Assembly: GCA_009869945.1 (NCBI GenBank)
Contig: WIXG01000022.1
Location: 248,001-312,000 of the forward strand
Reading direction: 5' to 3'
DNA from: Mesaphorura yosii
Taxonomy: Eukaryota; Arthropoda; Collembola; Poduromorpha; Tullbergiidae
DNA: 64,000 nucleotides
Shown here piece after piece: positions 44,601 to 59,125 of this stretch. A model generated the notes under the pieces. It was not told where the DNA came from. It made no database searches and saw only the letters and a program-made list of their open reading frames with translations. How positions within the stretch are numbered: the first letter of the stretch is position 1; each line of letters opens with the position of its first letter. The position numbers and the translations under genes were made by a program.

Positions 44601-47600
44601 TGGATTTACATAGTAATCAAGCATGTCTGCACACAATGAAAAAGAACTTATATACGGCTTAAGTCCTTTGGGAAGACGTGGCACTGGTGCAGGCTTACGA
44701 AGTGAATGGAACACCAGATGCATGTTAATCAAGCTGACTTGAATACTTGACTCGACTCTTGATATTTGATACTGTACGCGAACAGAGAAAGAATTCGAAT
44801 TCGAGGGCGACCAATGAAGTAATTTGCAACAACCTCCGCGTAGTAGTTGTCGTGCTTCTTTTGTTTTAAATTTGAAGTCCGATGGGTTAAGACTGTGGTC
44901 GTTCCGAAGGCGAACGCCCTTGACTTGGGCTACAATTTCAAAATATTGGCATCAAAGCTAGAAAATTCTGAATTGACATGACAAGCAGTGATAGCAAACT
45001 GTTTCGAATGCATTATGAGCCGCACACTTTCCATTTCTCAACTTGCTCATGACCATGCCATGCAAAAAGTCCGAGATCGTGTCCGTAGTCTCAAGTAACC
45101 ACGCTACAAACTCGTTCGCAGGTCGTTCTCGTATAATATGAACCTGTGGTAGGAACATCGTTCTACAGACCGACAGGCACGGACTCAAATCAGAGTTTGA
45201 GTAACCCTTTCGCCTTCGCATCCTGCCTGCTTACAAAAACAGAAAGCGTAACTGCAGGCATGAATAGTTGAATTCATTCCATCGCCTCTGCCAGTCAAAA
45301 AGTTTAGTTTAGTTTGGATTTCATGCCAGTCATGTTGCGTTTTCGGCTTGACTTGCCTCACCATGCCGTGCCACGAGGAATACGAGAGAGGCGCGCTCAT
45401 ATGCATAATGCAAATCAAAAACTGTCAGACTCTCTTTACTCTTTCTCGTCGCTCAAACTTTCAACTCTTGCTCTTGCCTGCCATGACTCACGGCGCGGTT
45501 TCCAAAACAAATGCTTTCCCAGGGCTACAGCTGCGTTATTATTATGCTGCCAGCTTCAGCCTTCTCTCTTCGGTTCGCTCATTTCACATTTCACAGACAA
45601 ACTCCAAAATGAATGTTTGTTATGAGTTTTTCATAATGAGGAGCGGAAAGGATTCTCATTTCTCTTTGGAGCTAACTTTCTGCTACAGCCTCGATTAAAA
45701 CGACTGCTCCATGATTAGTATAACGGAAATATGAAAATATGCAATCATTCATTTTGGACTTCTCGTCTTCCTCACAATAGCTTTAGAGTCTTGGCTGCAA
45801 CTGAAACAGAAACTTTCCATTATGCATTCTTCGGGCTGGCTTGCTATTCAGATTTGGGGCATTAATCATTCCATTGTGCAAGATTCTCTCTTAAAGGTTC
45901 CAGGAGTGCGTTTTCGCAGTCCAAAAGTGATAGTGAACTAGTTCAATTATTGACAATCTGCTTCTGCCACAATGCCCGATGGTTCCATGGCCCGTGGTTC
46001 GATGGCAGTTACAGCCGTCAGTCGTTGGCCCGCCCGACTCTTTTCGTGTGCTTGACGGTTGGCAGAAACACATGACATATAATCGATACATTTAAAGCAA
46101 ACTCAAAACTTTCTAATATAATTTCCCAACATCAAGCCTCCAATCTCCGACAATGCTGCCTCGGCTGCTTGCCGCATGACTGTGGAAATACCAAGAGAAT
46201 TCCAGCCTGTCGTGCCCGAATTGTTGGTTACGTTGCTGGTTTCGGTTCGTCAAGAGCAGCAGCAGCACAATAATATTGTTTGTGCATTATGCGCCTAGAA
46301 TACTTTACTAGAGTTTTGCGCCTAAACTTGGTCTGTGTTCCACACTCCAACAGCAGCACAGCAGAAAGCTGTGCCTATGCCTGGCTGCCTTAAATGAAAA
46401 AGGAGTCTAGTGGAAAGCGAGAGAGAAAAGAGATGGTTGTGAGATAGATTAGAAGCATTATGTTCTTGACAGATAGACGTTTGAGTTATTGCCTCTGCGT
46501 ACATTTTATCCGTAATACACTTTTTGTGTCCCCTTTAGTTTTTTCTTTTCCGTTCTGAATCTGAACTACAAGAAGTTTTGTTCCTTCCTGCGCCCAAGAC
46601 GTGAAACGGGAGAAAAAATCTAATTCGATTGGATCCAGCATATTTTTTCATCTTGAAATTCATCCGACCGTTGTGATATTTTTCACCGTGCCATGCCATG
46701 CTTGAGAAAAGCTTCCATCAAAAAGAGAAAATGTACGTCCAAGTTTTTGTTACTTGTAAAGAACTTCACCCTTCACAGCCACAAAGCACGAGCACGTGAG
46801 AGAAAAAATTGCAAACACAAGAAATGAGGAGAAGCTTCGCTTTGCAGCACCGCGCGCGAGCTTCAAGTCTCGAGTCGAGTTGAAAGCTTTTTGAATACGA
46901 AGAATGAGCCACGACGACGACACAACACACAACAAAAAATGCATTTTCTTTATTAAAATGAGTCACTTTTCTAGATATGTAATATGCATTTGCTCTTGGT
47001 ACATGTGTTGGGTTTGGCTGGGATTAGCGTACGGGAATTTGTGCAATCTAATTTATTTAGAACTCGCTGCACGCTCTGGCTGGCTTGGTTCAAATGAAAG
47101 GGAGGGTTTAAAAGCAAATTTGTGTGATTACGCGATAAATCATATTCAGAATGCATAAATCAGTGCTGCACTCGCATGTGCACATGTGCGACAACACCAA
47201 AACATAACATCGACATCAACTTAGCATTAGCTATAAGCTACACTTGTATTTAAAATGTCGCATTCAGTAAATTCTAAAATGGATGGACGCGAGCAATATA
47301 CTGGCGAGGTGAGCCGAAGAACCAATGGACTCTTGAACAGAAATTGCCACACTGCATTGCACAGCTTAAGAAACTAATTTGTGTTGTATTGTTGTTCTCA
47401 TTTGTTGAACCTGTCAAAGGATGATTACTTCAGCCTTCGCAGTCCACGTTGCTCGTTGAGTCGTTGCTTGTTTTCGGTCGTTGCTGCGCTGCACCTCTCC
47501 TGTTGCTGTTGGGCTGTCATGTCATGAGAGAAGAAAGGTGAATTTTTCATGGCGTCACTCCAAAGAAGGAAGGGCTCGTCTTGAAAATTCTCACTATGGT

Positions 47601-50600
47601 TTCCCCTGAGATTTCTTCATTTGACAGCTCCAACACGATGGACCCTCGGTGCAAGACGGACAAAGGAAATGCTCGAGTGCGCAGGCCAGACACGCAGAAT
47701 AGAGGCCAAGTCGATCCGTCGTTGATGATGATGAATTTCTGTGCATCCGACATCATGAAACAAAGCCATTATTACAATTGCGAACCACAGAGCAATGTTC
47801 GAGTCATGAAGTTTCAAGGAACTGAAGCAGTGCAGTGCGGCGAGATTTTTTAGAAACACCGAATAACAATAATAAGTCTTCGGATGGCGGACGGCAAGAT
47901 GAACGAACTTATTTTTGTAGGTTGAACAAAATGGAATGAACTCGCTCGCATTGGTAAGTCGAAAGGTAAGTTTTATGAACTGTACAATTTTTTACACGCA
48001 CGCGGTCTCCGTCGAATGCTTAGACATGGTGGTCTATAATGAGTTTTTGATTGCATTTAAATTATACCGTTTGGTCGGTTCTCACGGACTCATGAATGTC
48101 TATCTTGTAATTAGTTCAACGTCCAACCTCCTTCCTAAGTTTTTGCTTCTACCGTCAAAAAAAATGTAGCGGCCAGGTACAAAAAGTGAGCGCTCGCATT
48201 TTATTTGTACAAATTAAAGCGTCATGCATGCAAGTTTTTCGAAACACAGCGCAGAAAAGGAAACGAAAGCTTACAGTTTGCGGCATTATTAAAGTCCTAA
48301 TCTTTCCACAGCACAGCGCATTTTGAGTTACTGCTCGCTCTGAAAAATGAGCTCGACATGGGCAAGGAAGCACACGGCAGGAAAATTGTGAACTAGAACC
48401 CACATTTAATACGAATAAATCTTCTGCACGCGATCCAATACTACATCATCAAAAACGAATTTATATCGAATCATATATGCATTAAAGCACTGGCAGCATG
48501 TAAACTTCAATGCTAATTCAACTCACAGGATGTTGTGTTCTTTCTCTTGCAGACTTGCAGTCGAAACTTGTTATTACCATCACGGGCTGTAATTCCAAGG
48601 CAGAAAGCTAGGAAGCAAGAAAACTATTACTGTGGTAGTGATACGGCGGCGGAATCAATGGCAACTTGGCAATGGAAGCAAAAATGGTGGCCAAGTACCC
48701 GGCGTAGCGAAACCACGTGAGCTAAGGTAACTCGATCAATTTGCACCAGATTCACTCCAAATTTGATGCAATAAAAAGGCCTGACGTACCTGAAGACCAC
48801 CAAAAAACAATCAGATGATGGGCTGGACCACGGTCAAGCGGACATTACAGACTACCAGAATTTAAGGAAGCGGTATAAGAAGCCGTGCATGAAAGTTAAA
48901 TAATGTCGCTTAGACTTTCCATTTGGTTATGGTCCTCTTCTCGCCAAAATTTTGATTACATCATTAGTTTTATTGTTGTTTCGGATAGGAAAGTTGTTCA
49001 GGACTCTGTGAAGTTCTTTTCAAACTTGCAATTTTCAGTGTCTAACGACACGGTAAGACACGTTTTATGATGCATTTACGTAAGTGCAAAGTGAACGGAT
49101 TAAATTAGTTTTCATCTTCATTTGTTACTTCATCATACATGATGAGGTTTCAATGAACGAATTATTATTGCCAATAAAGAAGCCACATGAAAAGCACCAG
49201 CATATTGTCTCTAATGTGATTTCATTGAAGTCCTATTGTTGTGATCAAAATCCAATCATAAAAACTAAAGGCAGAGCAAAATCTATGATCTGAACAACCA
49301 TAACGATTTATTGACTGGTGACTTCAATCGTGGTATTCACATCATCATCGCCCTTTTGACTCTTCTGGTGACGATGGCCATTTGCTGTGTGAGCGGGCTT
49401 GCCCAACGCTTAATCACAGTCCACTTGAACAAATGAAAAGTCCATTATCACCTAATCCAGGCTAATCTTTCAGAACCATGAACCATCATCATTATGACGC
49501 GCGCGCGTTTATTGTTAATGTTGGGGTGTGCCACGGCACTGGGAATGCAACTTCACCGGCAAATACCATTTGCTCATGAGCGTTTAGATTGAAATTGCAT
49601 TGCGCATTGGGTGCGTTGCGTATTGTATACGCTTAAATTAATGCGTTGTGCATTATGATTATCATCTTCAATTACTTGCGCCCCATGCATCATTCCATCA
49701 TTGCACCTCACTGCATCGCGAATACTCTGCACATGATTTCCAATTAACTCGTCAATTTTCAGACTGTCAGTGAATTAACTTCGAATAATTTGTAACTCGT
49801 ATTAGAATTAATGTAATTCTATTAATCATTGACATATTTCTTCCTGCCGCACTGGGCTCAGCCTCTAATGTATGAACCAGTCAAATTGAAACGATTTGAC
49901 CTTTCCAACCTCCAGCCTCTCGCTCGTTTGTATGAATACGCTGTTGTCTTCTTCCCAGGGAATGCCAAGGCATTGTGCTGCCCTGCAGTGTATGCAGAGT
50001 GTACATAAATATAATCAAGAAAAATGATGTTATTGTCTGACAAAAGAAAGTTGCAGGCTGACTCGCATTATAATAACATTATTGAATGCTGCGTACTGCT
50101 GCATGGCTTAGCTGACTGACGTTGTTCGTTCGCTTTTAATGAAATTTTTTGTAGAGCCCTGCCTTGAGATCCCGCAGTGCAAAAGCAGGCGGAAACTAAA
50201 TCCGATAAGACCTCGGCCACAGAGAGTGTAGCTGTGGCACATGATATTAGAAATTCAGTCGACTTGATTTCCAATTGTATTTATTAAACAAGGCGAGACT
50301 GGCCAACTTCGCCTCATCTGAAATGCCAATGCAGCCCGGATGTGGCGCTTATGCCGGATTTTAGCTCTGACGTACATTTTACGCGTCTAGTCGAAATCCA
50401 AGTTAATAAAAATGAAGGTCTCACGCGGAGCACAGCGCTGACAGAGAGAAAGTTATGAGATTTCCTTCGCCACGGTTTAACATCTTATTTCCAGCATTTT
50501 GGCATGGCGTGGCGCGATGCCTGTCGGCTGACAACTGGGAAGACGAACTGAAATTTCCCAAAAGTTCCGTTTCCCAAAGCAAGCTGTGAGAACGAGAACT

Positions 50601-53195
50601 TGGGCATTGGGCACGGAATGAAATTCCATCCAATACCGTGCCGTAATACAATCGCCAACGCCTAATAAAACATAAACCACAAGCGTATCATCGCATTGCA
50701 TTACTTGAAAACTAAAAGGATCTTATTACTTAAGCTAACCGTCTGTTCGGAATTGTCTGTCTGCAATCTTGTTACCATTATTACGACCAGCGCGAAGATG
50801 GTGTTTCACTCACTCAGAGGAGATGAGATGTTATCGTGTGAAATGAAATGTGAGAATAACTTCATATCATTACCGCAAATGTGCCGGCTCACGATTCTTC
50901 TTCTTTCTCTTTGCAGAAATTGAAACAAGTGGAACAAGTTTGTCGGCGTGGCGGCCGGCAGATGATGAGATTGAGATGATGATGGCTTAGTTTGTGGTTG
51001 AGAGCAGTAGCAATTGGCGAAAAACTGCACCTAATGTATTATAAAGTGAGAAAGCAAGCAACTGTCTTGCGGTGTGATAGCATCGGGAGGATTTTTCGCA
51101 AAATAAGTTTGTGGAAGTGCCATTTGTTTTTTCTTTCTCTCAAGGGCCAGGAGGAAAGACTCAAGACACAACACATGGGATTGGCATCTGCTGGCGCTGC
51201 AGCCTCTTCGGTTCAATCAAGCGCCTATATCATTCGGCATTCGGTTTGCCATGGTAAAAGAAGTGAAAAAAAACGACATTGCAATACTTGGGATCTAAGC
51301 TTATCTTGTTGAACATTTGCAACGAAATACGAAGATGCACGCATTATTGAGTTTCGCTTTTCATTTCAATTTGTCATGGATGAAATTATGCGTAAATATC
51401 ATCACACCAAAACAAAGTCATGCCGAGTAGGGCGAGAAATGTCAAATTATTGAACAGTGCTGTGGATGAGTGGAGCAGTGGCAGCAGCCGCGGCTCTGGA
51501 AGGAACGGACTTATTAATAATTGAATAACTTGAGAAAGAAAGCTGGCTTAAGGCTTCGGCTTCGAGAGAAACATTTCATTTTGTGCAAATACTATTTATG
51601 AAATTGTTTTCCTTCTTTCGTTCAGATGTAATATTTTTTTCAATTTACTCTTCGTCTCTTTCGTTTCCCGGCCTGCGCCGGCTCTGGCGTCCTCATCCGA
51701 CTTAATTCCACCGGGAGATCTTGATTCCTCTCTTTCTCATCTTATGTGATCCGAAATAAGGAGCATATTGTCTGTTTTGGTTTTCATTTCCCCTTACTGG
51801 TTGTGGCTTCAGATGGTCTCAGTATGTTACAACCAACGTAGGCATGTGGGATCATCTGGCCATGGCTGCGACTGCGACTGTGATTTGGAAACTTTCTTGC
51901 CGGGTGAGTCAGTCACAAGAATATGGTCCCAATTTCGTTATTATGTTACCAATAATTACAATTCGGATGATATAAGAGATATTGCCGCATGCATCTCTGT
52001 GAATCTATCATTCAGAAATTAACAGAACAAACGAAATACGACATATGAAGCCGCTTGTAGTCAATAATTAAGCCGCTGCTGTGTCTAAACGTTTGATGAG
52101 TCCAATTTCTCTCTCGGTTCTCTCTTCCTGCTTCCTCTCAGGTGTTTCAGGAGAGCAGAAGATATGTGGCGTTGGTGTTGCTGCTGCTGCAATTGTTGAC
52201 TGTCCTATTGTCGAGCATTCGAGAATGGCATTGTTGCACTGCGTTGGTAGGCTGCATTGTTTCATAGCACAAGTTGCGCATTGCATCATACTTCTACTCT
52301 GTTGTACTTCGAGTGAAACGAGCATAACTCGATGAATGCCGCCTGTACGACCAAACATCAGTTCACATTTCATGCGACCTTGTCCTCAGAATCGAAGCTC
52401 AAAAAAAGCAAAAGCGAACGACATGTAGTTTGGATTTATTCAATGAATAAAAGCAAATGAACCTGGCCAAGCATCGTTGTGAGGTATGGATTGTGAATTC
52501 CCAACCTTGCTCAATTCTCTGCAATTCTTTCCACCTTTATCATGGTTCAAATTCCCAGTTTATTTTTAGCATCTGCATCTTCATTCTATCAGTCTAGTGA
52601 GCATAATCAAGCAATTATTAGCAGCCTCAACACATATGCAACAAATATAACTTTTATATAAGAAACTGCATGCTTGATAAAATTGCTTTAAGAATTGATG
52701 GCTTTGGACTTCACAAACATCTCAAGAAACTCGTGCTCCAATAATTCCAAAGGGAACGAGTAACACATCCGTTTTGAGTGACTTTTTATAATTCCTTCAG
52801 TAAGGGACTCATTGAGAAATACTGAAAAATTCCTTAAAAAATCACATCCTTCTGGTTCATCTCCAGCATAAGTCTCCTGCGTCCTGTCCCTTGCTTCTAC
52901 TGCTCAGTCGCTTCCAATAAGCTCTGAATCCGCATCCTTATTCCGCATCTGCAACAATAGCATGAAAATGCACAAAAGTAAATAAATGATTAAGTTCAAA
53001 TGCTAAACAAAGCATCTGTGTTCTGCGTGGATTTAATTTTATAATTTTGTCACGTAATTATCAATATTTTCACTGAAATATTTCATTTCACATTGCTTTG
53101 AATTCCGTTGCATGTACAAGCAGTGATTTCAGTCATTTGGCGCTGTACAGTTATAAAACCAGTACGAGTGTGTGAATAACACACAAGAAATATCA

Positions 53196-53222
53196 TCGTC
53201 GACACCATCACCATCATCATCA
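53196..53222 (+). repeat. (CAT)n-type trinucleotide run
   Basis: Interrupted CAT/ATC repeats. A similar interrupted tract lies at 3937-3955. No coding context recognised. Confidence 0.6.
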
Positions 53223-53698
53223 GCGTTGCCTGCCTGCCGTCCGTGCGTTCGAAGACATTTGTCACTTTGGATGTGAAAAGGAAGACGGAAGAGTGTCTGA
53301 TGTTCTGTCTGTGTCACTTCTCCATTCTCGGCCACGCAGCGCAGTGCAGAGCCTAAAATGCAAAAAAGACTTTTATAAATTACCAAAATATCTTTCAGAC
53401 ATTTCTCTCTTTCACTCTCGCATTCACATTATTTCTCGATTCACTTCTATTCACAACACATTACGGCTACGGCCCTCGTCTGCGAATAACCACAGACTCT
53501 CGAACGCAACGCAACTCAGCAAAGCCAAAGCCAAACGCAACCAAGAATGGGAGAACAAACACTTGGACACAGTCAGTCACATTGCATCCGCACTAGAAAA
53601 ATGAATTCATTTTTATTAAAAGGGAATGGTAGAATGTGCAACATTTCCCTGTAAGTGTTTGGACGTTTGTATTTATGAGAATGGTAATAAGTACGAGA

Positions 53699-53733
53699 GC
53701 AGTAGCAGCAGCAGCAGCAGCGCAACAGCAGCC
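53699..53733 (+). repeat. (CAG)n trinucleotide run
   Basis: About eight CAG/CAA-type units (AGCAGTAGCAGCAGCAGCAG and on). No initiating frame or splice context supports polyglutamine coding here, so this is taken as a microsatellite. Confidence 0.75.
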
Positions 53734-56700
53734 GTGAATATTTTGACGGATTGACAAATGGCATTTTGGGGCTAGCATTGTCAGATGATTGGCTACATCA
53801 CAGAAGACATTCATCATGGAGACGGTTTAGAAAATCCCATCTCCTTTTGTGTGTCACATGTGTCCGCATCTGAGGCAGGGCTCAACTCGCGTGTGTGCGC
53901 AGGCTGCAGGCAGCTTCGTTGGTCGAGTTGAAACCAATACTGTTCCTCCTGATGAAATTGCAATTTTGACTTGAACAATTGGAATTGGAACTGAGATTCA
54001 GTGTAAGGCGAATAATTACGCGAACCTCACTTAGGTAAGGTTTGACACAAGCAATGAAATGATGACGATACTGAACGCAAACGCATGGCAAGCTTGCTGA
54101 TTCCAAACAGAATTCTCATAGAAAACTTTCTCTGTTCTTTTGTACCGGATGCCAATTTCTCAAAGTCCAATTAAACAAAAGGAAAGTTAAATACCCATGA
54201 CTTGGAAGTTGCACAGGAAAGTAAAGTGGCTCCAAATGGAACTTTTTCTTTTACTTTTGCTCTCTGGCAGAATTCTAGTTGGAAGGCACGCATCGAGCAT
54301 GGCACAACGACAGCGTGGAAAGAAAAAGTTGATGATGATGTGTAAAGAATCGAGTTAAAGTTTTCGAAAATGATGAGAGAAGATCAAACTTTTCAAACGT
54401 GAAAACTTACTCTCATTAATTTCCTCTTTTCATGCACGCTCACGGAACTTGAAAAGAAAGAAGAGGTAATGTGACGTGACTTGTCTCGAGAAACACGTCG
54501 AATAATTTTTAAAATATTCATTTGAATAAGATGTAATTAAAGTGACATGGCATGAATAGCGGCAGATCAAGCAAATAGCAAAGAAAAGAAGAGGAGCCAG
54601 TAAGCCTTCAACGCAATTTCTGCACAAAGGAGTTGATCAATGTGAACTCGACAATCGTCTTTAAAAATATGAAATGGTTCAGAAATAATTTCATCAAGTT
54701 CAAAAATAAGTTTTTGTTACGTATGTTCTTTTGCATATGACTCTCATCGGATGTTTTGGAAGGTCTCAATATTTAGCTTGTGATGAAATATTTCAGGTGA
54801 CTTTTCCGTGTAAAAAATCAAAGGCAGAGATTTTTAATCTCATGCATGGTCAGCAATTGAGAAATTTGGCTGGAAAAGCCGGCAAGAAATTGGCTACACC
54901 GTTCGAAGGTTGAAATCCAAATCTAAAGCTGAACCTCAAGCTGAACTCTTCTTATTGAATCCTGACCAGCAGAGCGGAGGCTAGGATAAGGAAAAGATAT
55001 TTTTTGGCAATCAAGTCCAACTCTCTCGGGATTGCTCCACAACCTCTTGCAAGATTGGACTGAGAATTGACTTCGTGCCCCAAGAGACAGTCAAAGCACA
55101 CAAAGCAACGGCCCGAGCCTGACTTTGCTGATGGAAAGCGAACCTAAGGCAAAGCTGAACCAGCTCTTCTCTTTTTGCAAAGCCAAACAAAAGACAAGGC
55201 AGGGGTATTTGGAGCCAGAACGGAAAGGACGAGATTTTTTACCAAACCAAAGGATCAAGAAGCATGCAGAATCAAAACTTGCACTTTATAAAACATTAAA
55301 CGAAATGTTAGAGTTTAACATTTACCACAATGCGATGCAACGAATGCAAAGGCTACGTCAAGCAACGTTATATTGAGCGAGACGGCGAAGCATGTTTACT
55401 GGCTGAAGAAGTTGGAGTAGATAAATGAAAGAGTACAAAGTACTACCACAATGGTTGAAGTATTTTGAAAAGAAACGCTGCAAATGAAGGCAATGCGTCT
55501 GCGACGAAGGGGAAACAGCTTTGTAATAATATTAGGTCTCGTCAATTTACCTTGAACCAGCAGTCTTATAAAAACATAAATTGGGAACAAAATTAAGAAG
55601 CTAACTTCGACTTATCTCGTCTTGTCTTGGTTCAGACATGACATTTCTGCTGCTCTGCGTAGTCTGATGTGAAATTGGTTCTAGGTACACAGGAACAAAA
55701 ATTGTTATAATTATTCTCGTAAGGAAAAGTTGACATTAGTTCGGTTGATCATAATTGAGATAAACGACGTAAGAAATTGAGGTAAGTTCAAGTTGGACAG
55801 GCCGGGTCACCGGTTGACATCGACATAGTCAACATTTGCGGATAATTTGGCTTGAATTCTGTCTCGACGAAGGCAATTTGACGATTTGACACCAATTAAA
55901 TACAATGGAGGCAATATTAACGACACAATTAATACACCTGTGCAGACCAGCCAAGTTTCCCTATTTCATGGTATGCAGTGTCTGCGTCATCCGGGTTTTG
56001 ACTTCAGCTGTACAAATGTGTTAGCAATTGATTTGTAATAACTTATGAATTCTGTAAATATTTAAACGCTGTGATCGATAGGGCCTTTCGTCCTGGCACT
56101 CTTTCGTCATTCATCATGTGTCTCGCTTGCTCACGACTTTATTACTGCTCAAATTGCTCAATAAATTTGATCCGAATTAATTGGACGATGGCAAATTGTG
56201 GAGACATCATGGAGCCTCTTTAATGAGTGAAATTATGTTTTCGAGAATCCTGTTTTCAGAAAAGTAGTATTTCAACGGGCATTTTCTGGAAACGTGTGTT
56301 TTGTTTACGATTATTTTTCCATATTTAAAAGCATTTTGTCAGCTAGCACTTAGACCTCTGGAATAACAAACGACCGAATTCATGATCGGGTGCCATTATT
56401 GCCTGCAAGACGAGGACCGCACTGATAATAATGAATGTTTATGTAACAACTTTATCACTGTCTTGTTCCCCGCGCCCGCTCCACGGAGCCACTTCCATTT
56501 CTCATCATTTACAGGACAACAACAAATACTTATAAATTAAGAGGAGACGAGTGAAAGGGAACCAAGACGGAAGCAGCACACTTGAAACTTGAAAATGATA
56601 TATTTATATGTATTTTTGTTCCTTTCTCCCCTAAAAAGCTTCATCCATCTTTGCAGTCGTACAAAACAGGGTCTAATTCCTTGAGTACAACATTAATTCA

Positions 56701-59113
56701 ATAATTCTGGGAATGCGACTGCATGTGTAAGCGCTACTGCCCCTTCTCGTCGCTGTTTACTGCGTGCCTTTCTCTTTGAGCTTGAGAAAACATACACAAA
56801 GAACCAAAACTCAACCGAAAAACTTTCTCTCTCTCGCACACTGCCGTTCTTTCCCGTCGCGTCGCTTTTTCTATCTCCGGAAAAGCATGCACATGTTGGC
56901 GTTATAGATTAAAGTGAGCTGGCGCTTCTGCACGAAATTTTTGAAACGAGAATATCAGAAACAAAAAGCAACAGCGTAGCTTGGCAGGCAGGCATGCGGG
57001 ACGAAGCATGGCACAACGGTTTCGAGTTGGACGTCTTTCTTCCCGTCGTCGTCTGCGTGATGTGTGCTTGTTGAGAATGAAGCACAGGCGCTGTTGCAAG
57101 CAAAGTGAGAAAACGAACATGTATGACGTGAGGCAAAAGTTTTTCGGAGCCATAAATCACTTGTCATGTCACACAACTGGGGGATTCACATCGTGGATGA
57201 GAGGACTCAGTCGGAGACGAGACGTACGGGTAAAAAAGAGAACACGACGAATGAACGGAGCGGTAGCAGCAGCGTGGCAGTGGCAAGTGAGCCAGGCAGG
57301 CCAAAGAGAAATGCCAAAGTAAAAGTTGGTTGTATATTTTGTATGTATTTATGTATTATTATTAAATATTTCGTATAGAAAGTTTGCTGCTAAATGCTAA
57401 TGCCGGCTTTATAATATATCATTATAGGACCAGAAAGCGTGTCGCGCGACACAAAGCGTCGCTTGGAGGAGTTGGAAAAGAAGTCCAAGTCAAGTCAGAA
57501 ACGGATCATGCGGGGATTTGGACTGCGGAGGTTGACACTGCCGCTGTGAATGTAAACCGGGTTTGAAATTTAGATTAAGAACTTGTAAGCCTTTGTCTTC
57601 GTGTGAGCTGCAAACTTTCTGACGTCGACTTTCCTGGCATCCTTTCATATGGGGTCCACTGTATCCGTCATCCACACAGCCTCCCGAAGAGATTGCGAAT
57701 CATCGATCTGAGTGAGAGAAAAAGTTGCTCACCATCCATAATAAAGGCGAAGCAATCCATCTATCTCGGAAGCAGTAATTCATCCGTCAGCCCTGGAAAC
57801 TTCCAGCAAGGAAAGCAAGTGTTGGTCGTGGACGAGACTGCCAGGCGACCCAGCATTTGACGTCCGTGCTCGCCTTGTCTCATTCAACAACTTTCAACTT
57901 TCATGTAATTTTCTTTTCAGGCTCTTCGTTCAGGTCTCAGAAGTCGAGAGAATTCAAGGAAGAAGGGTGAGAGCAGGCGGGTACGAACGGAGAAGAAAGA
58001 TGGATTCGAATTCGATTTGTTTTTACTTCACACGGCAGCGCGAGCGCATCACGAATGAAAAATGTCAAATCTATATTTCTGTATCAGCGATAGAAGAAGA
58101 GAGTAGCGAAACCTGAACGTTTGTTATTATTTTAGAGCTTCGCGTGTTCTTGTGCTCTGCCTCGCACTTGGTTGGGTTGTGTTGGCACGGCGGCGGAGGA
58201 CTTGAAAACTTCCTTGAAGACTTGTCTTGTCTTCGGATGCTGCTGCTCCTTTCTTTCTTTCGTCTCTGCTCAATTTGATTTATTTTCGCTTCACACTCTT
58301 GTAAGTTCACGCGCTCTCGCTGCGCTTCTATTTTTTGCTCATTCCTTCGTTCGTCTGACTGACTTGACATTCTCATTCCATCTCTCACACCAGCGCCAGC
58401 CTCCTTGCACGACGCTCGTGCGTGTGTTTCAAGTTGGCAATAATGACACTGATGAATATATTTTTCTCGTCTTTCCCTCGTCTCAGTTGTTGTTGTTCAT
58501 CTTCGTCTTCGTCGTCTCTCAAAACGCTCTCCATTGGACTAGCAGGGCAGGAAGACGGGGCCGGGAATGATGATATCATTATTATAAGCATGTTGATATG
58601 GCCGGGCCTCGGAGTTGAAATCTGCAACAAAAACAGCGGCATGGAGGAATTAGAATACTTTTCATTCTGCAAAATGTGCGAGAAAAATATATTTCATGCA
58701 AGAATGAATGCACGGGAAAAATGTAATGAAATCACTCAAAGTCAACATCACCTCGCCCGAAAGCACGAGGCTCGTGCATTGCGCGCGGGTGCAAGGCGCA
58801 CTCGCATTCACAATTCACAAGTTTTACAATATGTATGTAAATCAGCTGAAATATCTGCATTTGCATACGCTAACTTCAGTTCAGCCAGCCGCTTTGTCTG
58901 GCTGCTTGGCTCGACTCGTGATAGACTCGGTGTAATGATAAAGAAATTTAATTTTAAAGAAATTCGCTGAACTCCGCCGCATTCTCCGTCTTGAATTCCT
59001 TCATGCTGCTCCCTTCCATGTTTCGCGTTTCAGGCCTCAGCAAATCTGACAATATACTTCCAACAAAAACAAACAAAAGAAAACTCGACTACAGCGGACC
59101 GACACCGAGTCAC

Positions 59114-59125
59114 ATAAATCAATCA
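59114..59125 (-). promoter_or_regulatory. Second TGATTGATTTAT motif (reverse strand)
   Basis: ATAAATCAATCA is the exact reverse complement of the intronic 12-mer at 35024. It lies 1.3 kb from the inverted Exd/Hox pair at 60428, so two candidate composite sites fall in one 1.4-kb segment. This is motif evidence only. Confidence 0.25.

Larger units (their letters stand above)
39491..49999. other. Non-coding DNA downstream of Antp, first part
   Basis: No second homeobox or other conserved protein. It contains the pentamer arrays (39723-39757, 39801-39813), shorter GCCAT-type pairs (45361-45373, 46687-46700), the hairpin at 41592-41611 and acceptor-like sequences ending at 47921 and 48552. Two GTAAGT-type donors lie at 47954 and 47966. 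A possible small exon between 47922 and 47953 is not supported further. A CG alternation (CGCGCGCG) occurs near 49500. Confidence 0.5.

Noticed and set aside
52546-52562. tRNA B-box-like GGTTCAAATTC
   Set aside because: No A box or cloverleaf arms can be formed around it.
55125-55376. 83-codon Lys/Gln-rich open frame (+), helix-like in character
   Set aside because: No conserved motif and no supporting exon structure. The charged composition follows from A-rich DNA.
58422-58970. 182-codon open frame (+)
   Set aside because: No recognisable domain, it starts in CT-rich simple sequence, and overlapping frames on both strands are similarly open. This length is plausible by chance in 64 kb.
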